From positions 99,781 to 163,780 of the forward strand of contig CANRFF010000004.1 of assembly GCA_947629825.1 (NCBI GenBank): DNA of 64,000 nucleotides. The letters run 5' to 3'. Of this stretch, positions 16,620-25,888 are shown piece by piece. Both the position numbers and the translations under genes were made by a program. The notes under the pieces were generated by a model. It was not told where the DNA came from and made no database searches. It saw only the letters and a program-made list of their open reading frames with translations. Positions within the stretch are counted from its first letter, which is position 1; every line of letters begins with the position of its first letter. This DNA comes from an uncultured Anaeroplasmataceae bacterium. Its GTDB lineage: Bacteria > Bacillota_I > Bacilli_A > Acholeplasmatales > Anaeroplasmataceae.

Positions 16620-18026
16620 TTATTTTGCAACGCCGCAGTTGGTCAAGGCTCTTTTGAATAATTCTTCGACGTTAATTTCGTTTTTCTTGCTGAGAACGGC
16701 TCGATCCAACAATTTTCCCACTTCGTCCCGAACAACCGCAGAACCATTGAACGCCGGTGTGATAAACGTTCTGTCTTTAAAATCCATGACATTTTGAATT
16801 GCGTCTTTCTGAACGCTGTAAATTTCATCGGAATTCAAAAAACTTCGGAACGCTTCCGATTGAATCGCCTTGGTGGTTACGGGAGAATACCCTTCGGTCT
16901 TCGCAAAAGCCACTTGTGTATCTTCGGTCAACAGATACTGCATAAAAATCCACGAAGCCAAAACTTCCTGCGGATCTTCTTTATTGAACACACAAAGGCT
17001 CGGCCCCTGTGAAATAACTTTCGGGTGATCGACATCAACTTGAGGGATCGTTGTTACCAATACATCGAAATTTTTCTTTCCTTTGGCTCCCAAAGGAGAA
17101 TTCGGCCCCATCCAAGTCGAACCGGCCGAAGAATCGATTCCGAAAATACATTCCCTATCGTTGAATTTATCTCCGGGATAAAATCCCGTATTTTGCCATG
17201 TGACAAACAAGTTCTGTTTATATAATTCATTGAGTTTACGAATCATCTTTTTGTTGTCTTCGTTCGCAAACAGAATTTTCCCGTCTTCCGTCGTATAATC
17301 ATATCCGTTTTGATAAGCCAGTTCGATAAAGAAGTTGTCGCTGGATTTGTAAATCAACGGAATTATTCCCGGGTCCTGCTGTTGCGCATAGGCACAGATT
17401 TCCCAAATCTGATCCCACGAGAAAATATTGTTTTTCGGAAGAGTGAATCCGTTTTTTTCCAGCCAAGTCCGATTGGCATACAGACATTCCGTCGAACGCA
17501 TAAAAGGTAACGTATATAATTTTTTGACCCCTTCGGATTCAATATAACCTTCAACGAGATATTCGGAAACGAATTCTTCTTCTTTCGGTGAATCAAATAA
17601 CAGTTTGTTTCCACCCAAACCGTAATCGGTATTCTGAATCAAATCATTCAGTTCCACGACCAAAGAAGGATTCTCCAGATAGGTGGCCACATGGTCGGGA
17701 TAAGCAATCGCCACATTCGGCGTTGTGTTGGTTCCGATATTTTGAAGAACGGCTTCATATAATTCCGGATAAGAAGTATAGTGGCTGATTTCTACGGTAA
17801 TATTCGGATAAAGGGCTTCGAAATCGGCAATGGCATTTTCGAAAATTCTTCTTTGCGTGGGATTGCTGTCGTTTTTCGCCCAAAATGTCAGATTGTGATG
17901 AACGGACATATCAAACGTATCCGGAAGAACAAAATTCGGAATATAAATTCTACCATGACAAGCACACAACACTCCGAGGTTTGCGATTATCATCAAAACC
18001 GAAATTATTTTTTTGATCATTTTCAT
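16620..18026 (-). CDS. ABC transporter substrate-binding lipoprotein (family 1), set B
   Basis: A 468-aa extracellular solute-binding lipoprotein (lipobox LCAC, C23) of the large family usually annotated as sugar-binding (MalE/UgpB-like). Recognisable blocks are LTFWAKNDS, FEALYPNITVEI, PNVAIAYPDHVATYLE, YTLPFMRSTECLYANRTWLEKNGF and SQGPSLCVFNKEDPQEVLASWIFMQYLLT. It is a paralogue of the binding protein at 23582-24958, sharing block order and phrases such as YPDHVA and SQGPSLC. It is the third gene of a permease-permease-binding protein operon, with its start overlapping the preceding stop. The family name suggests sugar, but the SNase and OB-lipoprotein neighbours suggest a nucleoside or oligonucleotide ligand. 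Confidence 0.88.
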   Translation of the reverse strand: MKMIKKIISVLMIIANLGVLCACHGRIYIPNFVLPDTFDMSVHHNLTFWAKNDSNPTQRRIFENAIADFEALYPNITVEISHYTSYPELYEAVLQNIGTNTTPNVAIAYPDHVATYLENPSLVVELNDLIQNTDYGLGGNKLLFDSPKEEEFVSEYLVEGYIESEGVKKLYTLPFMRSTECLYANRTWLEKNGFTLPKNNIFSWDQIWEICAYAQQQDPGIIPLIYKSSDNFFIELAYQNGYDYTTEDGKILFANEDNKKMIRKLNELYKQNLFVTWQNTGFYPGDKFNDRECIFGIDSSAGSTWMGPNSPLGAKGKKNFDVLVTTIPQVDVDHPKVISQGPSLCVFNKEDPQEVLASWIFMQYLLTEDTQVAFAKTEGYSPVTTKAIQSEAFRSFLNSDEIYSVQKDAIQNVMDFKDRTFITPAFNGSAVVRDEVGKLLDRAVLSKKNEINVEELFKRALTNCGVAK

Positions 18027-18904
18027 TACCCCTTTACTCCCGTGCGGGCCACACCGCTCATAATTTGTTTTCTGAAAAATACAAACAACAACAACAGCGG
18101 AATTGATACGATGACCACTGCCGCCATCATTGCCGGAATATTTTCCCGACCGAATCCGGAAGTTCTCAATTCTTCAATTCCGTTGCTGACCAAAAAATAA
18201 TTCGCTTTGGTCGTTACCAATCTCGGCCATACATAAGAATTCCAGCATTCGATAAATTTTAAAATCACAATCGAAACGATCGTCGGTTTCGAAAGAGGAA
18301 CCAATACTTTCCAAAGATATTTCATATCGTTTGTTCCGTCCACTTTCGCCGCATAATACGTCTGATCCGGTACTTGCATAAAATTCTGTCTCAACAGATA
18401 GATATAAAACACCGAGATGACCGACGGTAAAATCAATCCGACAAATGTGTTTCGCAAGTTCATATGAACCACGGTCGCATAATTCGTAATCGTAAATAAT
18501 TCCATAGGAATCATCATCGTTGCCAAAAAAACCGTAAATACGATTTCTTTTCCTTTGAAATTCAATCTCGCAAACGCAAACGCCGCAAAAATACATACCA
18601 CAACCATAATGGCGGTTGTGATTGTCGAAAAAATCAACGTGTTGATCATATAATTTCCGAGTTGTACACTCGTCCATGCAATTTGATAGTTTTCCATGGT
18701 AGCGTGTGTCGGCACAAAGGTCGGTACGGTCTGTGAGGTATAATCCGCAAACGTTTTGACAGAAGATAAAATCATCCAATAAAACGGAAACAGAACCGTA
18801 ATGGCCGCAACGGTCAGAAAAAGATAAATGAGAATCATTCCGATGCGATTGAGAACGGCAAATTGTTTTTCTTCTTTTTGAATCTTCGTCGATGTCAATT
18901 CCAC
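18026..18904 (-). CDS. ABC transporter permease (MalG/UgpE type), set B
   Basis: A 292-aa inner-membrane permease with about six transmembrane helices and the EAA-loop sequence YYAAKVDGTNDMKYLWKVLVPLSKPT, where the ATPase docks. The C-terminus ends RTGVKG, typical of MalG-type partners. It works as a heterodimer with the permease encoded just upstream (12-bp gap). Its paralogue is at 24984-25874 and shares most of the EAA region. No ATPase gene lies in this set, so it probably uses the one at 26841-27902. Confidence 0.93.
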   Translation of the reverse strand: MELTSTKIQKEEKQFAVLNRIGMILIYLFLTVAAITVLFPFYWMILSSVKTFADYTSQTVPTFVPTHATMENYQIAWTSVQLGNYMINTLIFSTITTAIMVVVCIFAAFAFARLNFKGKEIVFTVFLATMMIPMELFTITNYATVVHMNLRNTFVGLILPSVISVFYIYLLRQNFMQVPDQTYYAAKVDGTNDMKYLWKVLVPLSKPTIVSIVILKFIECWNSYVWPRLVTTKANYFLVSNGIEELRTSGFGRENIPAMMAAVVIVSIPLLLLFVFFRKQIMSGVARTGVKG

Positions 18905-18916
18905 TTCTTTTTCCTC

Positions 18917-19816
18917 CTAGTAATAAACTTTCTTTTTGCTGACCAGCAAATTGACCAATGTAATGGCCATAATAATCGCAAACAAAACAATGGCTGCGGC
19001 GGCCGCTCTGGACGGATATCCTCCGGTTGCCGCATACAAATAGTCATAAACACAGCCGACAATCGTATTCATTCCGTAAAAGTTCAAATCTTTTCCGTAG
19101 ATTCCCACTGCATTATTGTACTCTTTGAATGCTCCGATAAATCCCGTAATCACCAGATACGACGTAATCGGCGATATCATCGGAATCGTGATCTTGCGGA
19201 ATCGTTTGAGACGGGAAGCCCCGTCTACTTTCGCCGCATCGTAAAGTTCTTTTTTTACCGACTGCAACGCTCCTGCGAAAACCAAAATCTTAAATGGCAT
19301 GACATTCCAAATAATATAGGTACACAAGACAAACATTTTACTCCAATATGCCCCGTTGAGCCAATCCACGGCCGAAATGCCGAACCAAGACAAAATCGTA
19401 TTCATTACCCCGATTGTATCCGGAGTCAGATCGAACATTACCATAAAAACCAAGCCGACCGCAAGGGTGTTGGTAACATACGGTAAAAAGAAAATCGTTT
19501 GAAAAATTTTTTTGAGCGGACGAATCGCATTCAGTGCCGCCGCAATCAACAATGCCAAAACGGTCGAAACCGGAACGGTAATCACAACCAACAAAAAAGT
19601 GTTTTTCAAAGCGTCGACAAAACGATAATCGGAAAAAACATATTGATAGTTTTGAAATCCGACGCCGGTGTAACTTTGGGTGGTGAACTTGAAATTTTCC
19701 TCGAAAGAATAAATAAAAACATCGATCAGAGGATAAATCATAAATGCGCCCAAAAAGAACAATGCCGGTGCCAAATACAGCCACGCTTTCCAATGATTTT
19801 TCGCTTCCATACTCAA
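18917..19816 (-). CDS. ABC transporter permease (MalF/UgpA type), set B
   Basis: A 299-aa permease with an N-terminal helix (WLYLAPALFFLGAFMIYPL) and a further five or so transmembrane helices. The EAA loop is ELYDAAKVDGASRLKRFRKITIPMISP. It is first in the second transporter operon and has its own promoter, with ribosome site AGAGGG seven bases before ATG. The paralogue at 25889-26839 shares the opening WIYLAPALLVLLVFTLYPI and the CxxAAKIDGxxRRR loop. It forms the pore with the MalG-type gene that follows. Confidence 0.93.
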   Translation of the reverse strand: MSMEAKNHWKAWLYLAPALFFLGAFMIYPLIDVFIYSFEENFKFTTQSYTGVGFQNYQYVFSDYRFVDALKNTFLLVVITVPVSTVLALLIAAALNAIRPLKKIFQTIFFLPYVTNTLAVGLVFMVMFDLTPDTIGVMNTILSWFGISAVDWLNGAYWSKMFVLCTYIIWNVMPFKILVFAGALQSVKKELYDAAKVDGASRLKRFRKITIPMISPITSYLVITGFIGAFKEYNNAVGIYGKDLNFYGMNTIVGCVYDYLYAATGGYPSRAAAAAIVLFAIIMAITLVNLLVSKKKVYY

Positions 19817-19909
19817 CCCTCTTTTCGTTGTTTGACTTTTTCGCCTGTTTCTTCGATCATTTTCGTTTTTAAAATTCCGTATTTTGAAAAATGGAAATCA
19901 TCTGTTCTT

Positions 19910-19938
19910 ATTATAACAATTTTGTTTCTTTTTTTCAA
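19910..19938 (-). promoter_or_regulatory. Promoter of transporter set B
   Basis: On the minus strand TTGAAA (19933-19938), 17 bp, TATAAT (19910-19915). It lies downstream of the terminator of the set A operon, so set B is a separate transcription unit. Confidence 0.75.
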
Positions 19939-19946
19939 TTTCAAGA

Positions 19947-19988
19947 ACAAAAAAGAGATAAAATCCGTATGGATCTTATCCCTTTTCC
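19947..19988 (-). terminator. Terminator of the set A operon
   Basis: On the minus strand GGGATAAGATCC is followed by a short loop, then GGATTTTATCTCTTTTTT. The stem has one or two mismatches and ends in a T-run. It comes directly after the 762-aa lipoprotein gene. Confidence 0.65.
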
Positions 19989-20003
19989 ATTTGTCATATC
20001 AAA

Positions 20004-22292
20004 TTACGAATTTACCGTAATCGCAAGCGGAGTAATTTGCGCTTTGTTGTACCAATTGACAAAACCCGTAATCGTTACGTTTTGTCCTTCGACCGGAATG
20101 TCAAATCCAGTAGCCGACTTGAAATATACAACAACGTCAACGGTTCCGACCGTCAAGAACATGCCGGAACTTTTATTTGCTGCCCAAGTTCCTTTTACCA
20201 CTCCGGTAATCGTAATGTAATTTGCCTGATCTTTGGCTTCCAGTGCTGTTCCGCCGGAAATTTTTGCGGTAATGTCTGTCGGAGTCGGTGCCGTTACTTT
20301 CTTTCCTTTGACAACTTGGTCTTCCAAAGAAGTGATATTTGCTTCATGAAGTCCGCTATAAATTGCTTTTTGGAAATTGGAAATGGTGGTTTCATATCCG
20401 ACAACAAATGTCTTTTCCCAATCGGCCTGTGTAATGGCATTGTTCTTCTTATAAACATAGACGCTTCCGGATTCACTCCATACAATCGCAAAGCCGGTGC
20501 CGACAACGCTGGTTACACCCTTGAAACTTCCTGCCAGTTGCGCATTGTTTGCGGCAGCAAGATAATCATCAAAAGTGATCACAAAAGATTCTTTGGTCGA
20601 TAACGTCCAAGTAACTGTTTCTGTCAATTCTTTATACGTAATCGTTGCGGTTAATGTTGCCGAATGAAGATCGGCTTCTACTTTGTTGACTTTGTAATAG
20701 TATTGTTGAGTCGATGCTGTTTTCGCAAGCGAAATATAATCGTTTTCAGGTAATGTATAAGTTACCGATGCTGCCGATTTCGACGGAGAAACAACACCTA
20801 CCAAAGTATGAATGGTTCCTTTAGTGCTGGCATCCAGACTGGTTACCAATGTTTGGCCGGAAACGGCTTTCTTCAATTCGTTCATAACATCGGCATCTGT
20901 TTTCGTTGTGATTGTCCAAGTAACCGTTTTGGTTTCCGTTGTTCCGGAATGACTGATGGTTGCGGTCAATTTTGCCGTAGCAACGTTTGCATAGTCTACA
21001 ACGACATTCAATTTATGATCGTCGGATAAAGTGATCGCACCGGTACCGCCGTTATTGTTTTCGTCGGAAAGTGCATAAGTAATCGTACACTCATTTAATG
21101 TTGTCGGTAATTCTTGCGGTGCTGTCCAACTGTCGTAAACATAGTTCACATTGTTGCTTACCGTACCGAATGTCATCGCTTTGAGTTCGGATTCTGTTCC
21201 GGCAACCATATCTTCCGGAGTTACTACTGTGGAATCCACTTTAATGGAATCAGTTGGTTTTGTAAGCAGGTAAAGTTGTGCTGTATTATAAACGCCAACC
21301 AGTCCGGATACGGTAATGGTATAACCGATCTTGAGCGTCTGACTCAAATCTTCCAATTCAGGAACAAATCCGTTACTCTTATCCATATAAACTTTATAAT
21401 CGTTTCCGCCGACTTTGATTCCCAAAGACGCATTCGATGCGGTTGCCGAGAATGTCGGAATGGACGTTACTTTTCCGGTTACTTTCGCAAGAGTGCTTTG
21501 CGGAGCAATTGCTTCGACACTTCCGGCAGCATTACTGCTCCATAATGTCGTCAGATCCTGATAATCGAAATCCGTTTTTTCCGGAGCGTCTGTAATCGCA
21601 TAATACGTTCCGCCCGCAGCGATTTCAACCCATTTGTTATATGGAGAAACCGTTCCGTCAATTGCCATTTTCTTACCTACGGCAAAATATTCGTCATAAT
21701 CTGCTTGACTGCCGACTTTGACTCTGTATCCGTAATATCCGCCATCTTCATCTTGTAAGAATACGCTGGTGTTTCCGTAAGATGCGGAATATCCCGTTGC
21801 GAAGACAACCCAACCTTGAACAACGACTTTTGTTCCGCTTGCCGCTGCAGCGAATGTTGCATGATTAACCGGATTCATTGCGTCGATTTCGGCTTGTGTC
21901 TTTCTCATAGAGAGATCTTTTTTATCGATTTTAAATGACCACGTTTTTGTCTTTTTCAAAACCGTTGCGGTCAGATCGAAAGTTTGTTCTTCCGCTGTTT
22001 GAGTGATTGCGATTGTGGTAGTTGTATTTTCTTCATCCACCTTGACTTCCGCATTTGTATTGTTTGTCTTATATTCGACAACATAATCCTTATCTTTTAC
22101 GCTGATACTGTAAGGAACACTCAAATCACTTGATAGAGAAGTTTCTGTTTTTTCATCTAACAATAAAGATAATCTCGTAATTGCTTCGTCGCCGAGTTTT
22201 CCATTGTTTCCGCAAGAAGCAAGACCTAGTCCGGCTGCGGCAACCAAAAGCGCCGAGCCAAATAGGGAAATTCCTTTTCTAAATAATTTCAT
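20004..22292 (-). CDS. Large lipoprotein with bacterial Ig-like and OB-like modules
   Basis: A 762-aa surface lipoprotein (lipobox LASC, C27). After a beta-rich N-terminal Ig-like domain, residues about 150-350 hold two OB-like modules (TKVVVQGWVVFATGYSASYG..., AKVTGKVTSIPTFSATASNA...). The middle carries Ig-like repeats (ATISHSGTTETKTVTWTITTK, ATITYKELTETVTWTLSTK). The C-terminal 200 residues hold two more OB-like modules ending in GQNVTITGFVNWYNKAQITPLAITV. The ending resembles the VTVYGFMYWY modules of the lipoprotein at 14829-16550. It closes the SNase-containing operon, 21 bp after the nuclease gene. A role in binding extracellular nucleic acid for the nuclease and transporter is plausible but unproven. 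Confidence 0.75.
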   Translation of the reverse strand: MKLFRKGISLFGSALLVAAAGLGLASCGNNGKLGDEAITRLSLLLDEKTETSLSSDLSVPYSISVKDKDYVVEYKTNNTNAEVKVDEENTTTTIAITQTAEEQTFDLTATVLKKTKTWSFKIDKKDLSMRKTQAEIDAMNPVNHATFAAAASGTKVVVQGWVVFATGYSASYGNTSVFLQDEDGGYYGYRVKVGSQADYDEYFAVGKKMAIDGTVSPYNKWVEIAAGGTYYAITDAPEKTDFDYQDLTTLWSSNAAGSVEAIAPQSTLAKVTGKVTSIPTFSATASNASLGIKVGGNDYKVYMDKSNGFVPELEDLSQTLKIGYTITVSGLVGVYNTAQLYLLTKPTDSIKVDSTVVTPEDMVAGTESELKAMTFGTVSNNVNYVYDSWTAPQELPTTLNECTITYALSDENNNGGTGAITLSDDHKLNVVVDYANVATAKLTATISHSGTTETKTVTWTITTKTDADVMNELKKAVSGQTLVTSLDASTKGTIHTLVGVVSPSKSAASVTYTLPENDYISLAKTASTQQYYYKVNKVEADLHSATLTATITYKELTETVTWTLSTKESFVITFDDYLAAANNAQLAGSFKGVTSVVGTGFAIVWSESGSVYVYKKNNAITQADWEKTFVVGYETTISNFQKAIYSGLHEANITSLEDQVVKGKKVTAPTPTDITAKISGGTALEAKDQANYITITGVVKGTWAANKSSGMFLTVGTVDVVVYFKSATGFDIPVEGQNVTITGFVNWYNKAQITPLAITVNS

Positions 22293-22313
22293 TTCCTCTT
22301 TCCTTTCTGATTT

Positions 22314-23567
22314 TTAAGCGAAGACAACGTCTCCGAAAGATACAATTTGTAACTGATATACATTCTGATATTCCGTAACAATTCCGGAAACACTTGAAAT
22401 TAGTTTGTTTCTGAAGTCATTTTCCGTAATCGGACGGGCATTATCATATAATGCGGAAGTTCTCAACTGAACTTTTTGTCCGTTGACGGTACAAGTAACC
22501 GTCATTTGTTTGGAGATGGAATCTCCGACAATTTCACTGCCGGAATAGATGTCCGTCACCGTTAAATCTTTCAATGTGACAAATGTCCGCATTTTTACTG
22601 TTTTATTATTTAATTCCGTCGCAGTAATTTCTTTGGCTTCTACTTGTTGTCCTGTCGCAAGAACACGAACGTATTGATCCCACTTCGAATCGGTCGAACC
22701 TTTTTCGAATCGGTCGTAGATACAACCGGAAATCTGATACAGTCCGTTATATTCCTGAACAAAACCATGAACTCTCAACTTGTTGCCCTTTTTAAATGCG
22801 GCCAATAAGTTCTGATCATATCCCAAATAAACGAGCATTCCGTAAGTTTCTCCGTCAACGTCATTCTGAACATAAGCATAATTGTTGTCGATTCTGCTGA
22901 CAAAGGCTTCGAAATTCACTCTTCTTCCATAATAATCCGCCGCTTGTTCGCAAACTTCTTTGATCGTCATCAACTGACCGGTTCCGTAATCGTAATTCGG
23001 GTCTTGTTCCGAAGACCAAACATACGCTTTTCGTTTCATCGCTGCGGTTGCCGCACTGTTAAAATCGTCCTGATAAAGTGCGGTGCTGTCTACTTTGGAT
23101 TTGGAATACCCTTCTTCCACAAGTTCGAGATTCAAATTCCGGAAATCATCGGCTTCCTGCAGTTGATACCATACAAAAGCAAGATATCGTGTTCCCGTAC
23201 TGTCCAACGTCGCCGCTTTGCCGTCTTGAGCCTGCAACACCAATGTGTGTGCCTTTTTCAAGATGTTTGAAGTGAAAGTCGACGCTGCTTTTCCCCATGG
23301 TTCGATGGCACCTGTCGATTCCGGTGTGTCAACACATGAGAAACGAATTTTGATTTCCGTTCCCGCACTTTTAAACCAAGCGGTATCTCCGTCGACGGTG
23401 GAATACAATTCCACTTTGCCGATGCCGTCTTTAATGAATTCTTTACCTTCATAAGAAGCACTCAATTTCAATGAGTTTGTATAGTTTTTGCCGCCTCCGC
23501 AGGAGAGCAACACCAAAGTGAAAGCCAATAAGAATACTGCCGCAAAAATTTTTTTTGCAGTTTTCAT
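22314..23567 (-). CDS. Staphylococcal-nuclease-like lipoprotein with OB-like C-terminus
   Basis: A 417-aa lipoprotein (lipobox LLSC, C23). Residues about 48-185 form a thermonuclease (SNase) domain with the catalytic set in place: VDGD (58-61), R75 in IRFSCVDTPE, D80, E83 and R127 in GTRYLAFVW, matching R35/E43/R87 of the Staphylococcus enzyme. The C-terminal half holds OB-like modules (VNFEAFVSRIDNNYAYVQND..., KLRVHGFVQEYNGLYQISG). SNases cut DNA and RNA to 3'-mononucleotides and short oligonucleotides with Ca2+. It follows the binding-protein gene by 14 bp. In Mycoplasma genitalium and M. pneumoniae an SNase lipoprotein also sits beside UgpC/A/E-type ABC genes (MG_186-189, MPN133-136), which supports linkage to import of digestion products. 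Confidence 0.92.
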   Translation of the reverse strand: MKTAKKIFAAVFLLAFTLVLLSCGGGKNYTNSLKLSASYEGKEFIKDGIGKVELYSTVDGDTAWFKSAGTEIKIRFSCVDTPESTGAIEPWGKAASTFTSNILKKAHTLVLQAQDGKAATLDSTGTRYLAFVWYQLQEADDFRNLNLELVEEGYSKSKVDSTALYQDDFNSAATAAMKRKAYVWSSEQDPNYDYGTGQLMTIKEVCEQAADYYGRRVNFEAFVSRIDNNYAYVQNDVDGETYGMLVYLGYDQNLLAAFKKGNKLRVHGFVQEYNGLYQISGCIYDRFEKGSTDSKWDQYVRVLATGQQVEAKEITATELNNKTVKMRTFVTLKDLTVTDIYSGSEIVGDSISKQMTVTCTVNGQKVQLRTSALYDNARPITENDFRNKLISSVSGIVTEYQNVYQLQIVSFGDVVFA

Positions 23568-23581
23568 ATCAAATCCTATGA

Positions 23582-24958
23582 TTATGCAATACAGTTGGCA
23601 ATGGCATCTTTGAAAGCCGAATCAATGGTGCTATCCAAATTAGATGCTGTCTTTACATTTTTGATGACTTTCTGAATCAAAGCACCTACTTCGTCACGAG
23701 CGGTTGAAGAACCGTTGAATGCCGGTGAAACGAAGAAGTGATCCGAAAGTGTACTGGAAGTCTTTGCGGAAAGTGCCGTAACATTCTGACTTTCTACTGT
23801 GGCAAACGGTTCGTCTGCTTCTGCCAAGAATTCCTTATAAGTCGGATTCTGATAAACGGATTCCAAAACCGGATTGTATCCGGAAGCCATAGAGAACGAA
23901 GCCTGGAATTCGGTTGTCAACAAGTAATCTCTCATAAATTTCCAAGTCATCAACATCTTTTCTTCGCTGGTCTGAGTCAACATACAAAGAGAAGGACCCT
24001 GAGAAATACACTTCAGACTTGCTTCTGCCGTAGAGCCTTCTTTTACGAAGGTAGGAATCGGAGCAATTCCGACTTCAAATGCCTTGCTGTCCGGTTTCTG
24101 ATGGTTTGCACCACCGGTAGAACCGATTGACATATAACTTGTCTGAGCCACAAACAAACTGGAAGTATAAGTTCCGTTTTCCGTCTGTGTCATAACATAT
24201 CCTTTATTAAACCAGTCGGCAATCATCTTCACTGTATCACGGTTTGCCTGATTGTCAAACAAATAATGATCTTTGTTGGTTGGTTTGTTATCCGAAGTAA
24301 CTGCCGTATAAGCTGCACCTTTTTGTTCTGCCGTTGTAATAAAGAAGTTGGCTTCGGAATCCAGTCCGAGCGGATAAGTTCCCGGGAACATTGCTTTGAT
24401 GGTTGCACAAACTTCTTCCATTTCATCCCATGTTGTCGGCACTGTTAATCCCCAGTCGTCGAAGAACGTCTTGTTATAGTACAAAACTTCCGTTGATTTG
24501 GAGAATGGCAGTGTATACATCACGTTCGGATCCCCGAAAGAACTACCTTCCGCATAATAACCCGGAACGAAATCATTGACTTGTGCCTCCGTCAATCCGA
24601 TTTCCGGATCGGTACTCTTGATGTACTGATTCAAATCGACAACAGCATTTGCTTTATTGTATGCTGCCACGTGGTCCGGATAACAATAAACCAAACTTGG
24701 ATTATTTCCGGCTGCAATATAACTGATTGTCTGGTTCCGCACGTCATCATAACTTCCGATTTGTACGGATTCCACTTTCCAGCCTTCGTCTTTGTACTTT
24801 TCTTCAAACTCAGCGATGGCCGGATTTAATACTGCTTGCAAAGAATCTCCCATCGTGTGCCAAAACGTAATGGTATGGCTGGTATCTTTTCCGCCGCACG
24901 ATGCCAGAGAAACTCCTGCTGCTGCTACTAATAAAGCACCAAATAATTTCTTTTTCAT
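23582..24958 (-). CDS. ABC transporter substrate-binding lipoprotein (family 1), set A
   Basis: A 458-aa lipoprotein (signal AAAGVSLASC, C21) of the MalE/UgpB-like family: TITFWHTMGDSLQAVLNPAI, YCYPDHVAAYNKANAVVDLNQ, YTLPFSKSTEVLYYNKTFF, SQGPSLCMLTQTSEEKMLMTWKFMRDYL. I chose the ATG at 24958 because AAAGGAG lies just before it and the signal peptide starts there. An in-frame upstream ATG at 25000 overlaps the permease gene. It lies between the permeases and the SNase gene. The true ligand is unknown; the nuclease next door suggests nucleosides, nucleotides or oligonucleotides rather than the sugars usually assigned. Confidence 0.9.
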   Translation of the reverse strand: MKKKLFGALLVAAAGVSLASCGGKDTSHTITFWHTMGDSLQAVLNPAIAEFEEKYKDEGWKVESVQIGSYDDVRNQTISYIAAGNNPSLVYCYPDHVAAYNKANAVVDLNQYIKSTDPEIGLTEAQVNDFVPGYYAEGSSFGDPNVMYTLPFSKSTEVLYYNKTFFDDWGLTVPTTWDEMEEVCATIKAMFPGTYPLGLDSEANFFITTAEQKGAAYTAVTSDNKPTNKDHYLFDNQANRDTVKMIADWFNKGYVMTQTENGTYTSSLFVAQTSYMSIGSTGGANHQKPDSKAFEVGIAPIPTFVKEGSTAEASLKCISQGPSLCMLTQTSEEKMLMTWKFMRDYLLTTEFQASFSMASGYNPVLESVYQNPTYKEFLAEADEPFATVESQNVTALSAKTSSTLSDHFFVSPAFNGSSTARDEVGALIQKVIKNVKTASNLDSTIDSAFKDAIANCIA

Positions 24959-24983
24959 TTTTTCTCCTTTTGTTTTATATTTT

Positions 24984-25874
24984 TTAACCTTTTGTTCCAC
25001 TTCTCGAAACGCTTCTCATAATATGTTTCCTAAAGAATACAAAGACAATGAACAGCGGTAATGACACAATGAATACGCCAGCCATACGCATCGGATAGTG
25101 TGTCATATTCGTTTGGGCGTCGGTAAATGAAACCATCAACCAGTTGGCTACGAGTCTCATCGGACGACCGCCGCTGACATTGACCAATCTAGGCCAAATA
25201 TAAGAATTCCATGCAGCCATCAACTTCAAAATGGTAATCGAAGTAATGGTCGGCATAGAAAGTGGAACCATAACTTTCCAAAGATATTTCATATCGCTTG
25301 TACCGTCTACTTTCGCAGCATAGTACAGTTCGTTTGGAATTTGTTTGAAATTGTTTCTCAACAGATAAATATAGAATACACTGACCAAGAACGGTAAAAT
25401 AAGCGCAATAAACGAATTTTGCCATCCCAGTCTCATCGTTGTAACCAAGTTGGTAATCTGGAATAATTCTCCCGGAAGCATCATCGTTGCCAACAATAAC
25501 GCAAACAACGTGTCTCGTCCTTTGAAGTGCAGTCTCGCAAACGCAAACGCCGCGAAAATCGTCACAATGATTCCCAAAGCCGTCGAAGTAATTCCGACAA
25601 TGATCGTATTGATCAGATAATCCGAGAAGTTCGCATTATTCAACGCATTGTAATAGTTTTCGAAATGAATCTCGGTCGGAAACCAAGTCTGAGGATTCTG
25701 ATTGATATAATCCGATTGACTTTTCAGCGAAGTATTGATCATCCAGTAAAACGGGAACAACGTCGTAATTGCCACCACAATCAAAAAGGCATATACGAAA
25801 ATTTTAATGATCACTTTGGTAACTTTTTGTTTTTTCAACGCCTGTTCGGCATTCAATGTTACTGTATTTTCCAT
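24984..25874 (-). CDS. ABC transporter permease (MalG/UgpE type), set A
   Basis: A 296-aa permease with about six transmembrane helices, EAA loop LYYAAKVDGTSDMKYLWKVMVPLSMPT and MalG-like C-terminus SRSGTKG. It lies 14 bp after its MalF-type partner and 25 bp before the binding-protein gene. The ATPase from the first gene of the operon docks on the EAA loop. It is a close paralogue of the permease at 18026-18904. Confidence 0.94.
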   Translation of the reverse strand: MENTVTLNAEQALKKQKVTKVIIKIFVYAFLIVVAITTLFPFYWMINTSLKSQSDYINQNPQTWFPTEIHFENYYNALNNANFSDYLINTIIVGITSTALGIIVTIFAAFAFARLHFKGRDTLFALLLATMMLPGELFQITNLVTTMRLGWQNSFIALILPFLVSVFYIYLLRNNFKQIPNELYYAAKVDGTSDMKYLWKVMVPLSMPTITSITILKLMAAWNSYIWPRLVNVSGGRPMRLVANWLMVSFTDAQTNMTHYPMRMAGVFIVSLPLFIVFVFFRKHIMRSVSRSGTKG

Positions 25875-25888
25875 TCTGCTGTCCCTCC

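Noticed and set aside
16620..18026. Assigning the family 1 binding proteins and permeases of 16.6-26.8 kb to a named sugar such as maltose or glycerol-3-phosphate
   Set aside because: Subfamily names rest on fold; no sugar-metabolism gene is present in these operons and the neighbours are nuclease and OB-like proteins.
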